DNA of 64,000 nt from Micromonospora violae (GCF_004217135.1 NZ_SHKK01000001.1:620001-684000), one strand, 5' to 3'; positions 36,486-45,426 are shown, counted from the first letter of the stretch. Notes: a model not told the origin generated them from the sequence alone. Numbers and translations are program-made.

Positions 36486-37643
36486 TTAGGCGTTGGCGGG
36501 GTGGGTGGCGTTGAGTACCGCGTCTACGACTCGTGTGCGGCCCTGACCGTCGACGGTGGACCAGGCGCGTGCGGCGAGCGTCGCGCGGCGCTGCGGTGAG
36601 CTGAGCAACCCGTGCAGGGTCCGCGCCGCCGTGGCGCGGGCGGCACGTCCGGCGACGCCGGCGGTGGTCAGCGCCGACAGCTCGCCGAGGCCGGCGGCCA
36701 GGCCGTGCCGTACCACCCGGGTGTACGACTCACGTTGGTTGTCGACCACGCAGACCAGTGCGCTGGGCGCGCCGAGGCAGCAGAGTTCCCAGGTGGACGT
36801 GCCGGCGGCGCTGATCACCAGGTCGGCTCCGGTGATCAGCGCCGGCAGTTCGGTGGTGGGCGGGACCGGTCGGATGATCTGCCCCCGGCCCGGGGCGACG
36901 TCGTCGACCTGCGCCTCGATCTCGGGTCGCCCGACGATGACCGTGAGGTCCATCGGGTGACCGGTGGCCACCAGCACCCGGGTCAGGACCGGGGCCGCGC
37001 CGACCGCGTCGGTGCCGCCGAAGAAGGCCAGCACCCGGGGGCGGCTGACCTCCGTGGCGGGCGGGACGACCGGTGGCCGGGCGCTGATCACGGTGTCGCG
37101 CAACAGGGCGTAGCCACTGCCGGCGAGCAGCCGGCCCGGCAGTCCTGCCCGGGAGCCCAGGCCGGACAGCTCCGCCCCGGAGCCCAGGCCGGGCAGCTCT
37201 GCCCCGGAGCCCGGAGCCGGCAGCTCTGCCCCGGAGCCCGGAGCCGGCAGCTCTGCCCCGGAGCCCAGGCTCGGCTGCTCCGCTCCGAAGTTCTGGTCGA
37301 GGTAGAGGTCCGCGACCTGGCCCCGGCTGTCGCCGTCGATGATGGCGAGGGTGAACACGCCGGCGGCGCGCAGCGCGCCGGCCCCGGCCGGGTCCAGCTC
37401 GTACGAGTCGAGGACCAGCACGTCCAGGTGGTGTCGGCGGGCTGCCTCGACCAGTTCGGCCGCCGAGTCCGGGCCGGGGAGCAGCGGAATGCCGCGCGCG
37501 GCCAGCTCCGCGACGGCCCAGTCGAGCCGTTCGACGGTGCCGAACACGGTGACGTCGGCGCCACGGGCGAGGAACTCCTCGGCGAGCGCCAGGCAGCGGA
37601 CGAGGTGACCGACGCCGCGCCGCGGCCCCGCGTCGCACCGCAA
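36486..37643 (-). CDS. pseG: PseG-like UDP-sugar hydrolase of pseudaminic acid pathway
   Basis: About 385-390 residues. N-terminal RCDAGPRRGVGHLVRCLALAEEF matches the PseG/SpsG start (R-C-D-x-S/G...G-x-G-H-x-x-R-C), and the C-terminal GT-B half has FFGGTDAVG, ISAAGTSTWELCCLGAP. Known role: removal of UDP from UDP-2,4-diacetamido-2,4,6-trideoxy-L-altrose. Odd feature: five 9-residue repeats (consensus xxxGSGAEL) are inserted between the two halves. Start unclear: the conserved N-terminus begins at a CTG (37655); the first canonical codon is TTG 37643. It immediately follows, and may overlap, the pseF-type gene. Confidence 0.85.
   Translation of the reverse strand: MRCDAGPRRGVGHLVRCLALAEEFLARGADVTVFGTVERLDWAVAELAARGIPLLPGPDSAAELVEAARRHHLDVLVLDSYELDPAGAGALRAAGVFTLAIIDGDSRGQVADLYLDQNFGAEQPSLGSGAELPAPGSGAELPAPGSGAELPGLGSGAELSGLGSRAGLPGRLLAGSGYALLRDTVISARPPVVPPATEVSRPRVLAFFGGTDAVGAAPVLTRVLVATGHPMDLTVIVGRPEIEAQVDDVAPGRGQIIRPVPPTTELPALITGADLVISAAGTSTWELCCLGAPSALVCVVDNQRESYTRVVRHGLAAGLGELSALTTAGVAGRAARATAARTLHGLLSSPQRRATLAARAWSTVDGQGRTRVVDAVLNATHPANA
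37140..37274 (-). repeat. 27-bp in-frame tandem repeat inside pseG
   Basis: Five consecutive 27-bp units encoding PSLGSGAEL, PAPGSGAEL (twice), PGLGSGAEL and SGLGSRAGL. The middle units are almost identical in DNA, which indicates recent expansion. They form a flexible Gly/Pro/Ser linker between the two domains of the hydrolase. Confidence 0.9.
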
Positions 37644-37660
37644 CCCGACCTTCAGGGTGC

Positions 37661-38425
37661 TCAGGACTCCTCCAACAGCTTCTGTCGTACGTCGGCGTTG
37701 AGGGCCCGCAGCCGGGGTTGACCGTCGAGCCAGTCGGCCAGCTTCGTCAGCGGCACGCTGATGTCCCCGAAGTGGTCGATGATCGCGCTGACCAGGGCCC
37801 AGTCCTGTTCGGTGTCGAGGGTGAGCCGCAGCGCGGAGCGGTCCGGGGTGAGTGTCACCCCGAGCACCCGGAACAGCTCCGGATGGGTGTACGCGTACGA
37901 GGTGACGTGCACCCGGTGGTGGTCGGTGGCGAGCTGGCCCAGGGTGCGCAGGGTCTCCGCTCGGATGATCTCGACGTCCAGCCCTCGGGGCAGGGTACGG
38001 GCGATCGACGTGCTCGCGTAGTCCAACCCGGGGACCGCCCGGTACACCGACGCGACCAGGGTGATGATCTCCGGGTCGAGCAGCGGGCAGTCGGCGGTGA
38101 ACCGCATGACGGCGTCCCCCGGGTGCGCCGCGAGTGCGCCCACGAACCGGTCCAGCACGTCGTCGACCGGGCCACGGTGGCACGGCACGTCCAGCCGCGC
38201 GCACTCGGCGGCCACCGCGTCGTCGACCGCGTCGGTGCTGGTGGCGACCACCAGGTCGGCCAGGACGCCGCTGTCGCGGGCGGCGCGGACGACCCGGCCC
38301 AGCACGGAACGCCCGGCGAGAGGGCGGAGCACCTTGCCGGGCAGCCGGGACGAACCCATGCGCGCCTGCACGATGCCGACGATCCGTGGCGCCGCGCTGC
38401 CCCCAATCGGCGGTACGTCGGTCAC
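37661..38425 (-). CDS. pseF: SpsF/PseF-type cytidylyltransferase
   Basis: 254 residues from GTG 38425 (GGAGGAG upstream); its start overlaps the stop of the preceding gene (GTGA). The nucleotide-binding loop VQARMGSSRLPGKVL and FTADCPLLDPEI identify a CMP-sugar synthetase of the SpsF family. The C-terminal part (LTLDTEQDW) is also typical. Expected to activate the nonulosonic acid as its CMP derivative, as PseF or NeuA do. The neighbouring pse genes make CMP-pseudaminate the likely product; legionaminate would be the alternative. Confidence 0.85.
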   Translation of the reverse strand: MTDVPPIGGSAAPRIVGIVQARMGSSRLPGKVLRPLAGRSVLGRVVRAARDSGVLADLVVATSTDAVDDAVAAECARLDVPCHRGPVDDVLDRFVGALAAHPGDAVMRFTADCPLLDPEIITLVASVYRAVPGLDYASTSIARTLPRGLDVEIIRAETLRTLGQLATDHHRVHVTSYAYTHPELFRVLGVTLTPDRSALRLTLDTEQDWALVSAIIDHFGDISVPLTKLADWLDGQPRLRALNADVRQKLLEES

Positions 38426-40248
38426 TGCTGCTCCTCCTGCTTGGGGGAGAGCGCCGCGGTGGCCCGGCGTTTGGCCGCGCGGGCACCCCGCTTGGCGAGC
38501 CGGGCCGGGGTGATGGCGAGCCGGCCCACCCGGTAGCTGAGCGACCCGCTGAGCAGGCCGATCGTCGCCTCGGCCCGGCGCAGCGCCCGTTCCCGCGAGG
38601 TGAGCAGCTCCTCGGTCCATGCGGTCAGCGCGGTCAGCCGGGTGAGTTCCTCGCGCTGGCGCAGCCACGCCTCACGCAACTGCTGGTAACTGTGCTGCCC
38701 GGCCGGCGGGTCGGTCGGCGCGACGGCGTGCAGGTCGGTGGCGAGGTCGACCCGGCCGGCGACGTCCAGCCCGTGCAGCGCGGCGGCGATGGCCGCCTCG
38801 GCCTCGACCGCCGCACTGACTGTCGCGCGGTCGAGGTCGTGGCCGGCGAGGCCACCGAGCACCACGGTCAGGCCGGCGACGTCGAGAGTGGACGGCCACG
38901 GATGGGCGTACCCTCCGGTGAGCAGGCCGGCGGCGAAGCGCCACAGCCCGCGGGCCAGCACCACGTCGGCGGGCAGCGCGGCGGCGGCCCGCCAGCTGGG
39001 GTCGAGCACCGCGTACCGGTCGCCGTCGACCACCACGTTGTCGGTGCCGGCCAGCGCCGCCGCGCCGGCGATCCGGCCGTCGGGGTCGGCCTGGTCGGTG
39101 AGCCAACCGGCGTACCCGCGCAGCAGCGCGCGTACGGTGACCAGGTCGCGGCGCAGGGCCGCGTCGAGCAGCAGGGTACGCAGCAGCCGGCCGGCCGGCA
39201 CCGGCCCGGACAGCGCGTCGGCGTCCCGGTACGCGGCCGTGCGGCTGGCGAACGGCGCGGCGGTCGGCGTCGTCGCGTCGGTGGCCGGGATGAGCCCCCA
39301 ACGCCAACCGGAGGGGCCGTGCAGGACCTCCAGCACACCGAGCCCGGGGCGTCCGGTCTGCACGAGGGCCACCGGCAGGTCCCGGTCGACGGTCGGAGTG
39401 GCCGGGTCGGTGGGGTCGGCGGGCCGGTGGGCGAGCGTCAGCCAGCCCGGTGCGAGGTCGGCGGCGCGCCCGGCGTGCAGCGCGTCCACCGCCAGTCGGG
39501 CCGGGTCCTGGAGCACCTCTGCACCGGTGAAACCCCCGGCGCAGGCGCCGTGCAGGACCGCGTCGAACAGCCCGGAGCCCGCGTCCCGGTCGAGGTGGTC
39601 GGCGTCCAGCAGCGCCGTCGGGGCACCGACCTCGGGGTACGCGGCCCAGCAGGCAGCCGGTCGCAGCCCCACCACGGCGAGCCGCTCGCGCAGTTGGTCG
39701 CGGTTGGCCGGGTGGGCGCGGTCCAGCACCCCGCCGATCTCCCAGGCGGAGTCGTCCCGGCGGGCGTACCAGGGGGTGCTGTCGACCAGTCGGTGCAGGC
39801 CCAGCGGGTTGTCCAGGTGCAGCAGCAACGCGCCACCGGGTCGCACCGCGGTGGCGAGTCGGGCCAGCACGCCGTCCCAGCCGAGCCGGGTGCCCTCCAC
39901 CGACTCCACCGGGTCCAGTCCGGCGGCGGCGATCACCACGTCGTACGTCTCGTCGGCGGGCAGCCCGGCCGGGCCGCCCACCACCACCCGCGCGGCCCGG
40001 TGCGCCAACGCCACCGCGTCCGGGTGGCTGCGCAGCAGGCAGGTCACCTCGGCGTGGCTGAGCTGGTCGAGCAGCGCCGGGTCGTGGGGACCGGCCACCA
40101 GCACCCGGGTGCCGGGCGGCACCAGCCGGGCGGCCAGCGCGGCGACGGGCCCACCGTTGGCCAGCCGGTCCTGCGGCAGGTCCGACCAGGCCAGCATCTC
40201 GCCGCCCGGCAGGGTGATCCGGCTGGCGGGTGCCGTCTCAGTCGTCAC
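38422..40248 (-). CDS. Large methyltransferase-like protein of glycan locus
   Basis: 608 residues. The N-terminal 240 or so look like a degenerate class I methyltransferase Rossmann fold (VLVAGPHDPALLDQL, DVVIAAAGLDP, RPGGALLLHLDNPLG). The middle region is unrecognised. The last 80 residues form a Gln/Arg/Leu-rich coiled coil ending in a very basic tail (KRGARAAKRR), as in some wall-polymer glycosyltransferases that dock at membranes. The canonical SAM-binding GxGxG is not clear, so activity is uncertain. Located between the 280-residue unknown and pseF, overlapping both. Confidence 0.6.
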   Translation of the reverse strand: MTTETAPASRITLPGGEMLAWSDLPQDRLANGGPVAALAARLVPPGTRVLVAGPHDPALLDQLSHAEVTCLLRSHPDAVALAHRAARVVVGGPAGLPADETYDVVIAAAGLDPVESVEGTRLGWDGVLARLATAVRPGGALLLHLDNPLGLHRLVDSTPWYARRDDSAWEIGGVLDRAHPANRDQLRERLAVVGLRPAACWAAYPEVGAPTALLDADHLDRDAGSGLFDAVLHGACAGGFTGAEVLQDPARLAVDALHAGRAADLAPGWLTLAHRPADPTDPATPTVDRDLPVALVQTGRPGLGVLEVLHGPSGWRWGLIPATDATTPTAAPFASRTAAYRDADALSGPVPAGRLLRTLLLDAALRRDLVTVRALLRGYAGWLTDQADPDGRIAGAAALAGTDNVVVDGDRYAVLDPSWRAAAALPADVVLARGLWRFAAGLLTGGYAHPWPSTLDVAGLTVVLGGLAGHDLDRATVSAAVEAEAAIAAALHGLDVAGRVDLATDLHAVAPTDPPAGQHSYQQLREAWLRQREELTRLTALTAWTEELLTSRERALRRAEATIGLLSGSLSYRVGRLAITPARLAKRGARAAKRRATAALSPKQEEQQ

Positions 40249-41080
40249 GGTCTTCCTCCTGGAGGTTCGCCCAACCGAGCAGCTCGCGGAGCTCGGCCGG
40301 CGTGCAGCGGTGGTCGGTGCCCAGCTCGGCGCGGGCGATCTCGACCGCGGTGGGCAGGTCGACCGTGGTGCCGTGCAGCTGCGGCCACTGCCGTCGGATC
40401 CGAGCGGTGCCGCCGAAGGTCGGGTCCTCGTTGGACAGGATCATCGGGTCGCCGTAGACCGCCGGTTCACAACCCGCCGCGATGCCGTAGAAGATCGCGC
40501 TGGTCAACCGGTTGGACGCGACCCGACGATGCCGGCGCAGCTCGGTGAGCTGCCGGTCGAGGAACTCCGGGTCGGTGTCCTTCCACCAGTGCCCCCGGTA
40601 GCCGTGGCAGATGACCCGGAACCCGGCGCGCTCGTAGAGCCGGCGCACGTTGCGCATCCGGTACTCGTGCCAGTAGAGGCAGACCGTGACCGGGCCGGGC
40701 TCGGTGTCCCGGATGAGGGCGATGAGTTTGCGGTGGTCGCCCTTGACGTGCTGGCCCTCCCAGCCGTGGAACGGGTACCAGATGGTGCCCGCCCGCTCCT
40801 CGGCCGGTGGTTCCTCGGGGCGCAGGGCCAGCAGGTAGCTGAACGGCGCGCCGATGACGACCACGTTGCGTCGCCCCACCGACCAGGCCCGGCGGCGGGT
40901 CTGGTCCGACCAGAGCAGGCTGGGGGTACGTTCGGCGTACGGGTGCCCGGGGGCCAGGCCGTCACCGATGTTCCAGCCGTGCTGCACGTACCCGTTGATG
41001 CGTGGTGGGTGCCGGTCGCCGAGGCCGGCGTAGCGGGCCAGCACGTGGGCGTGGCCGTAGAAGTGGTTGGCGTGGTGCAT
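40238..41080 (-). CDS. Unknown glycan-locus protein, candidate nonulosonate transferase
   Basis: 280 residues, no signal peptide or membrane helix. Contains INGYVQHGWNIGDG near the N-terminus, PFHGWEGQHVKGDH mid-protein, and SNRLTSAIFYGIAAGCEPAVYGDP toward the end. The last block resembles the nucleotide-sugar half of GT-B capsule/sialyltransferase-like proteins (a Ser/Thr-rich loop followed by Gly-x-x-x-x-x-Tyr-Gly). Overlaps the next gene by 11 bases in a tightly packed operon with pseC and pseF. Transfer of CMP-activated Pse is inferred, not shown. Confidence 0.55.
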   Translation of the reverse strand: MHHANHFYGHAHVLARYAGLGDRHPPRINGYVQHGWNIGDGLAPGHPYAERTPSLLWSDQTRRRAWSVGRRNVVVIGAPFSYLLALRPEEPPAEERAGTIWYPFHGWEGQHVKGDHRKLIALIRDTEPGPVTVCLYWHEYRMRNVRRLYERAGFRVICHGYRGHWWKDTDPEFLDRQLTELRRHRRVASNRLTSAIFYGIAAGCEPAVYGDPMILSNEDPTFGGTARIRRQWPQLHGTTVDLPTAVEIARAELGTDHRCTPAELRELLGWANLQEEDRDD

Positions 41081-41090
41081 CAGGTTCCCA

Positions 41091-42248
41091 TCAGGCGGCG
41101 GAACGCACCGAGCCGACCCGGACCGCGGCGGTCAGCGCGTCGATGACGCGGTCCTGGTCGGCGTCGCTGAGCCCCGGGTAGAGCGGCAGCGACAGCTGCT
41201 GGGAGTAGAACGACTCGGCCACCGGGCAGGAGCCGCGCCGGTAACCCAGGTCGGCGAAGGCCGGGTGCCAGTGCACCGGGATGTAGTTGACCTGCACGCC
41301 GATGCCGGCGGCCCGCATCCGGTCGTACACCTCGCGGCGGCGACCGTCGAGCACCCGGATCGGGTAGAGGTGCCAGGCCGGGTCGGCCCACGACTTGCGG
41401 TTGGGCAGCAGCACGCCGTCCAGGTCGGCCAGCGCCTCGTCGTAGCGGGCCACCAGGGCGCTGCGGCGGGCGGTGAACTCGCCGAGTCGACGCAGTTGGC
41501 TGCGGCCCAGGGCGCAGAGCACGTCGGGCAGTCGGTAGTTCAACCCGAACTCGTGGACCTCCTGGTGCCAGCCACCCTCGTCCGGGAAGCGCAGGTCGTC
41601 GCGGTCGCGGACCACGCCGACGCCCCGGAACCGACGGGCCCGCTTCAGGATCTGCGGGTTCAGCGCCGCGACGGCGCCGCCCTCGGCGGTGGTCAGGTTC
41701 TTGGTCGGGAAGAACGAGAACGTGGTCAGGTCGGCGAGCGACCCGACCGGCCGGCCGTGATAGGTGCCACCGATAGAGTGCGCCGCGTCGGCCAGCAGCA
41801 GCGCGTCGCTGCCCCGCATCGACGTGCGCAGCGCGTCGTAGTCGGCCGGGTGGCCGGCGTAGTCGACGGCGGCGACGACCTTCGTCCGCGAGGTGACCGC
41901 GGCGGCGGCCGCCGCCGGGTCGAGGCAGAACGTCTCGTCGTCGACGTCGGCGAACACGACCGTCGCGCCGAGGGCGACCGCGCTGCTCGCGGTCGCCACG
42001 AACGTCATCGGCGGTACGACCACCTCGTCGCCCGGTCCCACCCCGGCCGCCGCGTACGCCACGTGCAGCGCGGCGGTGCCGTTGGAGACGGCGGCGACGC
42101 CGACCCCGCCGGTCCACCGGGCCAGGTCAGCCTCGAAGGCGTCGACCTGCGGCCCGGTGGTGAGCCAGTCGCCGCGCAGCACGTCGGCGACGGCCGCGAC
42201 GTCGTCCTCGCTGATCGACTGCCGGCCGTACGGGAGCATCCCCGTCAT
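41091..42248 (-). CDS. pseC: PseC-like UDP-4-keto-sugar aminotransferase
   Basis: 385 residues, DegT/DnrJ/EryC1 family. Seen: SNGTAALHVAY (PLP phosphate binding), DEVVVPPMTFVATASS, LLADAAHSIGG, and the Schiff-base Lys in FSFFPTKNLTTAEGG. N-terminal YGRQSISEDDVAAVADVL matches PseC. Known role: glutamate-dependent amination of UDP-4-keto-6-deoxy-L-AltNAc. ATG 42248 overlaps the pseB stop (ATGA); the longer frame to 42293 lies inside pseB and was not used. Confidence 0.9.
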   Translation of the reverse strand: MTGMLPYGRQSISEDDVAAVADVLRGDWLTTGPQVDAFEADLARWTGGVGVAAVSNGTAALHVAYAAAGVGPGDEVVVPPMTFVATASSAVALGATVVFADVDDETFCLDPAAAAAAVTSRTKVVAAVDYAGHPADYDALRTSMRGSDALLLADAAHSIGGTYHGRPVGSLADLTTFSFFPTKNLTTAEGGAVAALNPQILKRARRFRGVGVVRDRDDLRFPDEGGWHQEVHEFGLNYRLPDVLCALGRSQLRRLGEFTARRSALVARYDEALADLDGVLLPNRKSWADPAWHLYPIRVLDGRRREVYDRMRAAGIGVQVNYIPVHWHPAFADLGYRRGSCPVAESFYSQQLSLPLYPGLSDADQDRVIDALTAAVRVGSVRSAA

Positions 42249-43228
42249 CAGTTGAGGCCGAGCATGTCGCGCAACTGCTCGACGCTGAGCCACTCGTCGT
42301 TGGTGTCCGACTGGTAGGCGAAGCCGTCCGACACCGGGTCGCAGCCGACCGGCGGCTGGTAACCCCAGGTGGCGATCGTCGGCTGGACGATGAACCGGCC
42401 ATCGGCGCGCAGCGTCCGCCGGCTGTCGTCGGGCGCGATCATCTCCTCGTGCAGCTTCTCGCCCGGCCGGATCCCGATCTCGTGCGTGGTGGCGTCCGGG
42501 GCCACGGCCTCGACCAGGTCGAGGATGCGCATGCTCGGGATCCGAGGCACGAACAGCTCGCCGCCCTGCATCTGGTCGAACGAGTCCATGACGAACTGCA
42601 CGGCCTGGTCGAGGGTGATCCAGAACCGGGTCATCCGCTTGTCGGTGATCGGCAGGCTCTTGCCCTCGGCGGCCAGCCGGCGGAACAGCGGGACGACCGA
42701 GCCGCGGCTGCCCACCACGTTGCCGTAGCGCACCACCGCGAACCGGGTGGGGTGCTGGGCGGCGTAGTGGTTGGCCGACACGAACAACTTGTCGCCGACC
42801 AGCTTCGTCGCGCCGTACAGGTTGATCGGGCTGGACGCCTTGTCGGTGGAGAGCGCGATGACCTTCTTGACGCCGGCCTCGATCGCCGCGTCGACGACGT
42901 GCTGCGAGCCGGTGATGTTGGTGGCGATGTACTCCGAGGGGTTGTACTCCGCGGTGTCCACCTGCTTCAGCGCGGCGGCGTGCACCACGTGGTCCACGCC
43001 GTGCATGGCCCGGGTGAGGCGGTGCCGGTCCCGGATGTCGCCGATGAACCAGCGCAGTCGCGGGTCGTCGCCGAGCTGCTGGCGCAGCTCGTACTGCTTG
43101 AGTTCATCGCGGGAGAACACCACCACGCGGGCGGGGTCGGCCTCGTTGAGGATGTGCCGGAGGAACGTCCTACCGAAGGAACCAGTTCCCCCGGTGATCA
43201 GAATGGACGATCCATTCAACTCACTCAA
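42248..43228 (-). CDS. pseB: PseB-like UDP-GlcNAc 4,6-dehydratase (inverting)
   Basis: 326 residues. NAD(P)-binding TGGTGSFGR; catalytic region ALSTDKASSPINLYGATKL, including the S-D-K and Y-x-x-x-K elements of the inverting 4,6-dehydratase/5-epimerase; then RYGNVVGSRGSVVP. First step of the pseudaminic acid pathway. TTG 43228 is chosen: GGGAG seven bases upstream and the conserved N-terminus starts there; the frame runs on to 43756 but without conservation. First gene of a six-gene minus-strand operon. Confidence 0.93.
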   Translation of the reverse strand: MSELNGSSILITGGTGSFGRTFLRHILNEADPARVVVFSRDELKQYELRQQLGDDPRLRWFIGDIRDRHRLTRAMHGVDHVVHAAALKQVDTAEYNPSEYIATNITGSQHVVDAAIEAGVKKVIALSTDKASSPINLYGATKLVGDKLFVSANHYAAQHPTRFAVVRYGNVVGSRGSVVPLFRRLAAEGKSLPITDKRMTRFWITLDQAVQFVMDSFDQMQGGELFVPRIPSMRILDLVEAVAPDATTHEIGIRPGEKLHEEMIAPDDSRRTLRADGRFIVQPTIATWGYQPPVGCDPVSDGFAYQSDTNDEWLSVEQLRDMLGLN

Positions 43229-43297
43229 TGTGGTGCTCCCGTGTTCGTGGATGAACGAGCGGCCCTGGGCCGGCCGACCGGGGTGACACGCTAGCGA

Positions 43298-43312
43298 TGG
43301 CGGGTTAACTCC
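43298..43312 (-). promoter_or_regulatory. Shared GTTAAC motif, copy A
   Basis: Minus strand GGAGTTAACCCGCCA, about 70 bases before the pseB start. It matches 13 of 15 bases of the site at 51389-51403 before the glycosyltransferase/pseI operon. TTAA is rare in this GC-rich DNA. Possible shared operator; inference only. Confidence 0.4.
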
Positions 43313-43399
43313 CCGGCGCTCACGGATGAACCGCAATCTCTGCTCCCGTGAATGCCGGACACCGTGTAGACGAACACTTCCGGCCGTCCCGAATGCGGG

Positions 43400-43428
43400 C
43401 TGACCTGGCCCGATCGGGCCGTTACAGT
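43400..43428 (+). promoter_or_regulatory. Candidate promoter of the membrane glycosyltransferase gene
   Basis: CTGACC (43400-43405) and TACAGT (43423-43428) are separated by exactly 17 bases, a reasonable match to a housekeeping sigma factor promoter of actinomycetes. The start codon is about 165 bases downstream. Confidence 0.4.
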
Positions 43429-43595
43429 GACCGCGCGGACGACCCGGCGCGCCCCGCGCGCGGGGCCAGGTCCCGCGTTCACCCGACATCCACACCTGCT
43501 CGGTGCGAGCGGGCCGCCCCGGCGTCGTCGACGCCGGCCGGCGGGCCCGTCGAATCGGCGTGGGCCCGTTCCGGCCGGTAATTCTGGAGGCGCTG

Positions 43596-45323
43596 ATGGC
43601 ACCCGGTAGTGACGTGATCGAGCGGCCGGTGGTGGAGCCCGGCACGTCGAGCGGCCGGCGTTGGCTGGTGCCGGTGCTGCTGCTCGTCGGTTGGCTGCTC
43701 AGCGTCGCCTGGCGGATGTGGTTGTCCCGACACATCGTGCTGCCGATCGCCCACACCGACGAGGACAGCTACCTGAACACCGCCCGCGCGCTGGCCGGCG
43801 GTCCGGGTGGCTTCAGCAGCGAGAACGACCTGCTGCGCCGGGTCGGCTACCCGATGCTGATCTCGCCGGCGTTCCTCGGGGACCGGGACTTCACCGACAG
43901 CTACCGGATCGTCCAGCTGATCAACGCGATCGTGAACTCGACGATGCTGCCGCTGGCGTACCTGTTCGGTCGCCGCGTGTTCCGGCTGCGCCGCTCGTAC
44001 GCGCTGCTCGGCGCGGTCGTGGCGGCGACCCTGCCGGCCACCGCCTTCTACGCGGGCGTCGCCATGATCGATACCGTGATGGCGCCGCTGGTGGTCGCCT
44101 GGCTGCTCGCCGTGCACCGCTGGATCGCCCGCCCCGGCCTGCTCACCGCCGCCACCGTCGGCCTGCTGGTCGGCGGGTTCCATCTGCTGCACTCCCGCGG
44201 CCTGGTGATCGTGGCCGTGCACGCCGGACTGGTGCTGCTGCTCCTCGTCCGCCGCCGGATCAACCCGCCGACCGTGCTCGCGGCGCTGCTGCCGGTCCTC
44301 GCCCTGGCACTCGTCAACGAGGCCGCCATCCGCCACCTCGGCGGCAGGGTCTACCTGCTCGGCAACACCCCCGGCGGCAGCACGTTCGAGGCGCTCGCGT
44401 CGGCCCAGGGGGTGGTGCGGGTGAGCGCGGGGGTCACCACCCAACTCTGGTACCTCGTGGTGATCACGTTCGGTATGGCGGGGGTGGCCTGGGCCGGTGC
44501 CGTTCGCGAGCTGTGGCGTCCACGGCACGGCGACGCGACCCGCTGGACGATGGGCGTGGCGTTGGTGGTGACCGTCGGGGTGGCCGGCGGCGCGTCGGTG
44601 ATCCTCGCCGGCATCACCGGCAAGCCGTTGGACGCGATCTACGGCCGCTACGTGCAGATGCTGGCGCCGTTCTGGCTGCTGGTCGGGGTAGGGGTGCTGT
44701 TCACCGCCGGGTGGTCGGTGGTGCTGCGCCGGGCGGCCGTCGCGGTGGCGCTGCTGGTCGGTGGTGGCGCGCTGGTCGCCGCCCGACTCGCGTACGTGGC
44801 CAGCCAGGGCCACCGGTTGCGCTACGGCGGGTTCAGCGCGCCCGACCTGATGGCGCTGACCGGGGGGTGGCGGGAACTGCGACCGGTGGTCGGGTCACTG
44901 GTCGGCATCGGCGGCTGTGTGCTGCTGGTCGCCGCGGCCCGGGTGCCCCGCCTGCGGCTGCCGATCCTGGCCGCCCTCGTGGTGGTCAACATCGTCACCA
45001 TGCAGGTGATCGACAAGCGGATCGTGTGGCCGACCGCCGAGCGCACCGCGCCGACGCCCCGGGTGGCCGACGTCGGCGTACGGCCCGGCGAGCGGGTGTG
45101 GGCCTCCACCGGCGTGCACTACGTCCTGCGGTTCAACCTCAGCCACCAGGTGACCTGGACCGACGTCCGGTGGTTCGACGACGAGCAGCCGCCGGCAGCG
45201 GCGCAGGTCGTCTTCGCCCGCTGGGCCCCCGGGCAGGCCGACGACTGGGACGGCACGGCCTACGGCTTCGTCCGGCTCGGCGGCAACCCGGAGCAGCACT
45301 GGGCGGCCTGGCGCCGGGTCTGA
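43596..45323 (+). CDS. GT-C-type membrane glycosyltransferase
   Basis: 575 residues with about ten or more membrane helices. Near the N-terminus, after the first helix, is HTDEDSYLNTARALAGG, which resembles the catalytic Asp-Glu loop of GT-C enzymes (ArnT/PMT-like, GT39/GT83). CTGGAGG precedes the ATG. These enzymes use polyprenyl-phosphate-linked sugars on the outer face of the membrane. Acceptor and donor unknown; the location in the pse locus suggests decoration of the surface polymer. Confidence 0.78.
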   Translation: MAPGSDVIERPVVEPGTSSGRRWLVPVLLLVGWLLSVAWRMWLSRHIVLPIAHTDEDSYLNTARALAGGPGGFSSENDLLRRVGYPMLISPAFLGDRDFTDSYRIVQLINAIVNSTMLPLAYLFGRRVFRLRRSYALLGAVVAATLPATAFYAGVAMIDTVMAPLVVAWLLAVHRWIARPGLLTAATVGLLVGGFHLLHSRGLVIVAVHAGLVLLLLVRRRINPPTVLAALLPVLALALVNEAAIRHLGGRVYLLGNTPGGSTFEALASAQGVVRVSAGVTTQLWYLVVITFGMAGVAWAGAVRELWRPRHGDATRWTMGVALVVTVGVAGGASVILAGITGKPLDAIYGRYVQMLAPFWLLVGVGVLFTAGWSVVLRRAAVAVALLVGGGALVAARLAYVASQGHRLRYGGFSAPDLMALTGGWRELRPVVGSLVGIGGCVLLVAAARVPRLRLPILAALVVVNIVTMQVIDKRIVWPTAERTAPTPRVADVGVRPGERVWASTGVHYVLRFNLSHQVTWTDVRWFDDEQPPAAAQVVFARWAPGQADDWDGTAYGFVRLGGNPEQHWAAWRRV

Positions 45324-45388
45324 CCGACCACAGCCCGGTGGGCGCCGCTATTCGTGAACGGCGGATGTCCACCGGGCGCACGGTCGGT
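45323..45388. terminator. Bidirectional inverted repeat at convergent gene ends
   Basis: Arms ACCGACCacagCCCGGTGG and CCACCGGGcgcacGGTCGGT, with an inner GCCG/CGGC stem, lie between the converging GT-C gene and pseH. The left arm starts at the stop codon of the plus gene. Likely a two-way terminator. Confidence 0.6.
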
Positions 45389-45426
45389 TAATGGTGTCGG
45401 TCCATACGCGGAAAAGTGTCCGACAA

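Larger units (their letters stand above)
43229..43595. other. Divergent promoter region of the pse locus
   Basis: 367 bases with no convincing gene, between pseB (minus) and the membrane glycosyltransferase (plus). It contains a good promoter match for the plus gene (43400-43428) and a GTTAAC motif shared with another pse-operon upstream region (43298-43312). Confidence 0.6.

Noticed and set aside
37140..37274. The tandem repeats as a possible CRISPR or noncoding array.
   Set aside because: The units are contiguous, 27 bp, without spacers, and stay in frame within pseG.
36486..38486. A 666-codon version of the PseG gene.
   Set aside because: The added N-terminus overlaps the pseF-type gene in another frame and is Arg/Pro-rich; the conserved PseG start is near 37655.
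42249..43756. A longer N-terminus for PseB reaching 43756.
   Set aside because: The upstream part is not conserved and covers the divergent promoter region; the NAD-binding fold starts right after TTG 43228.
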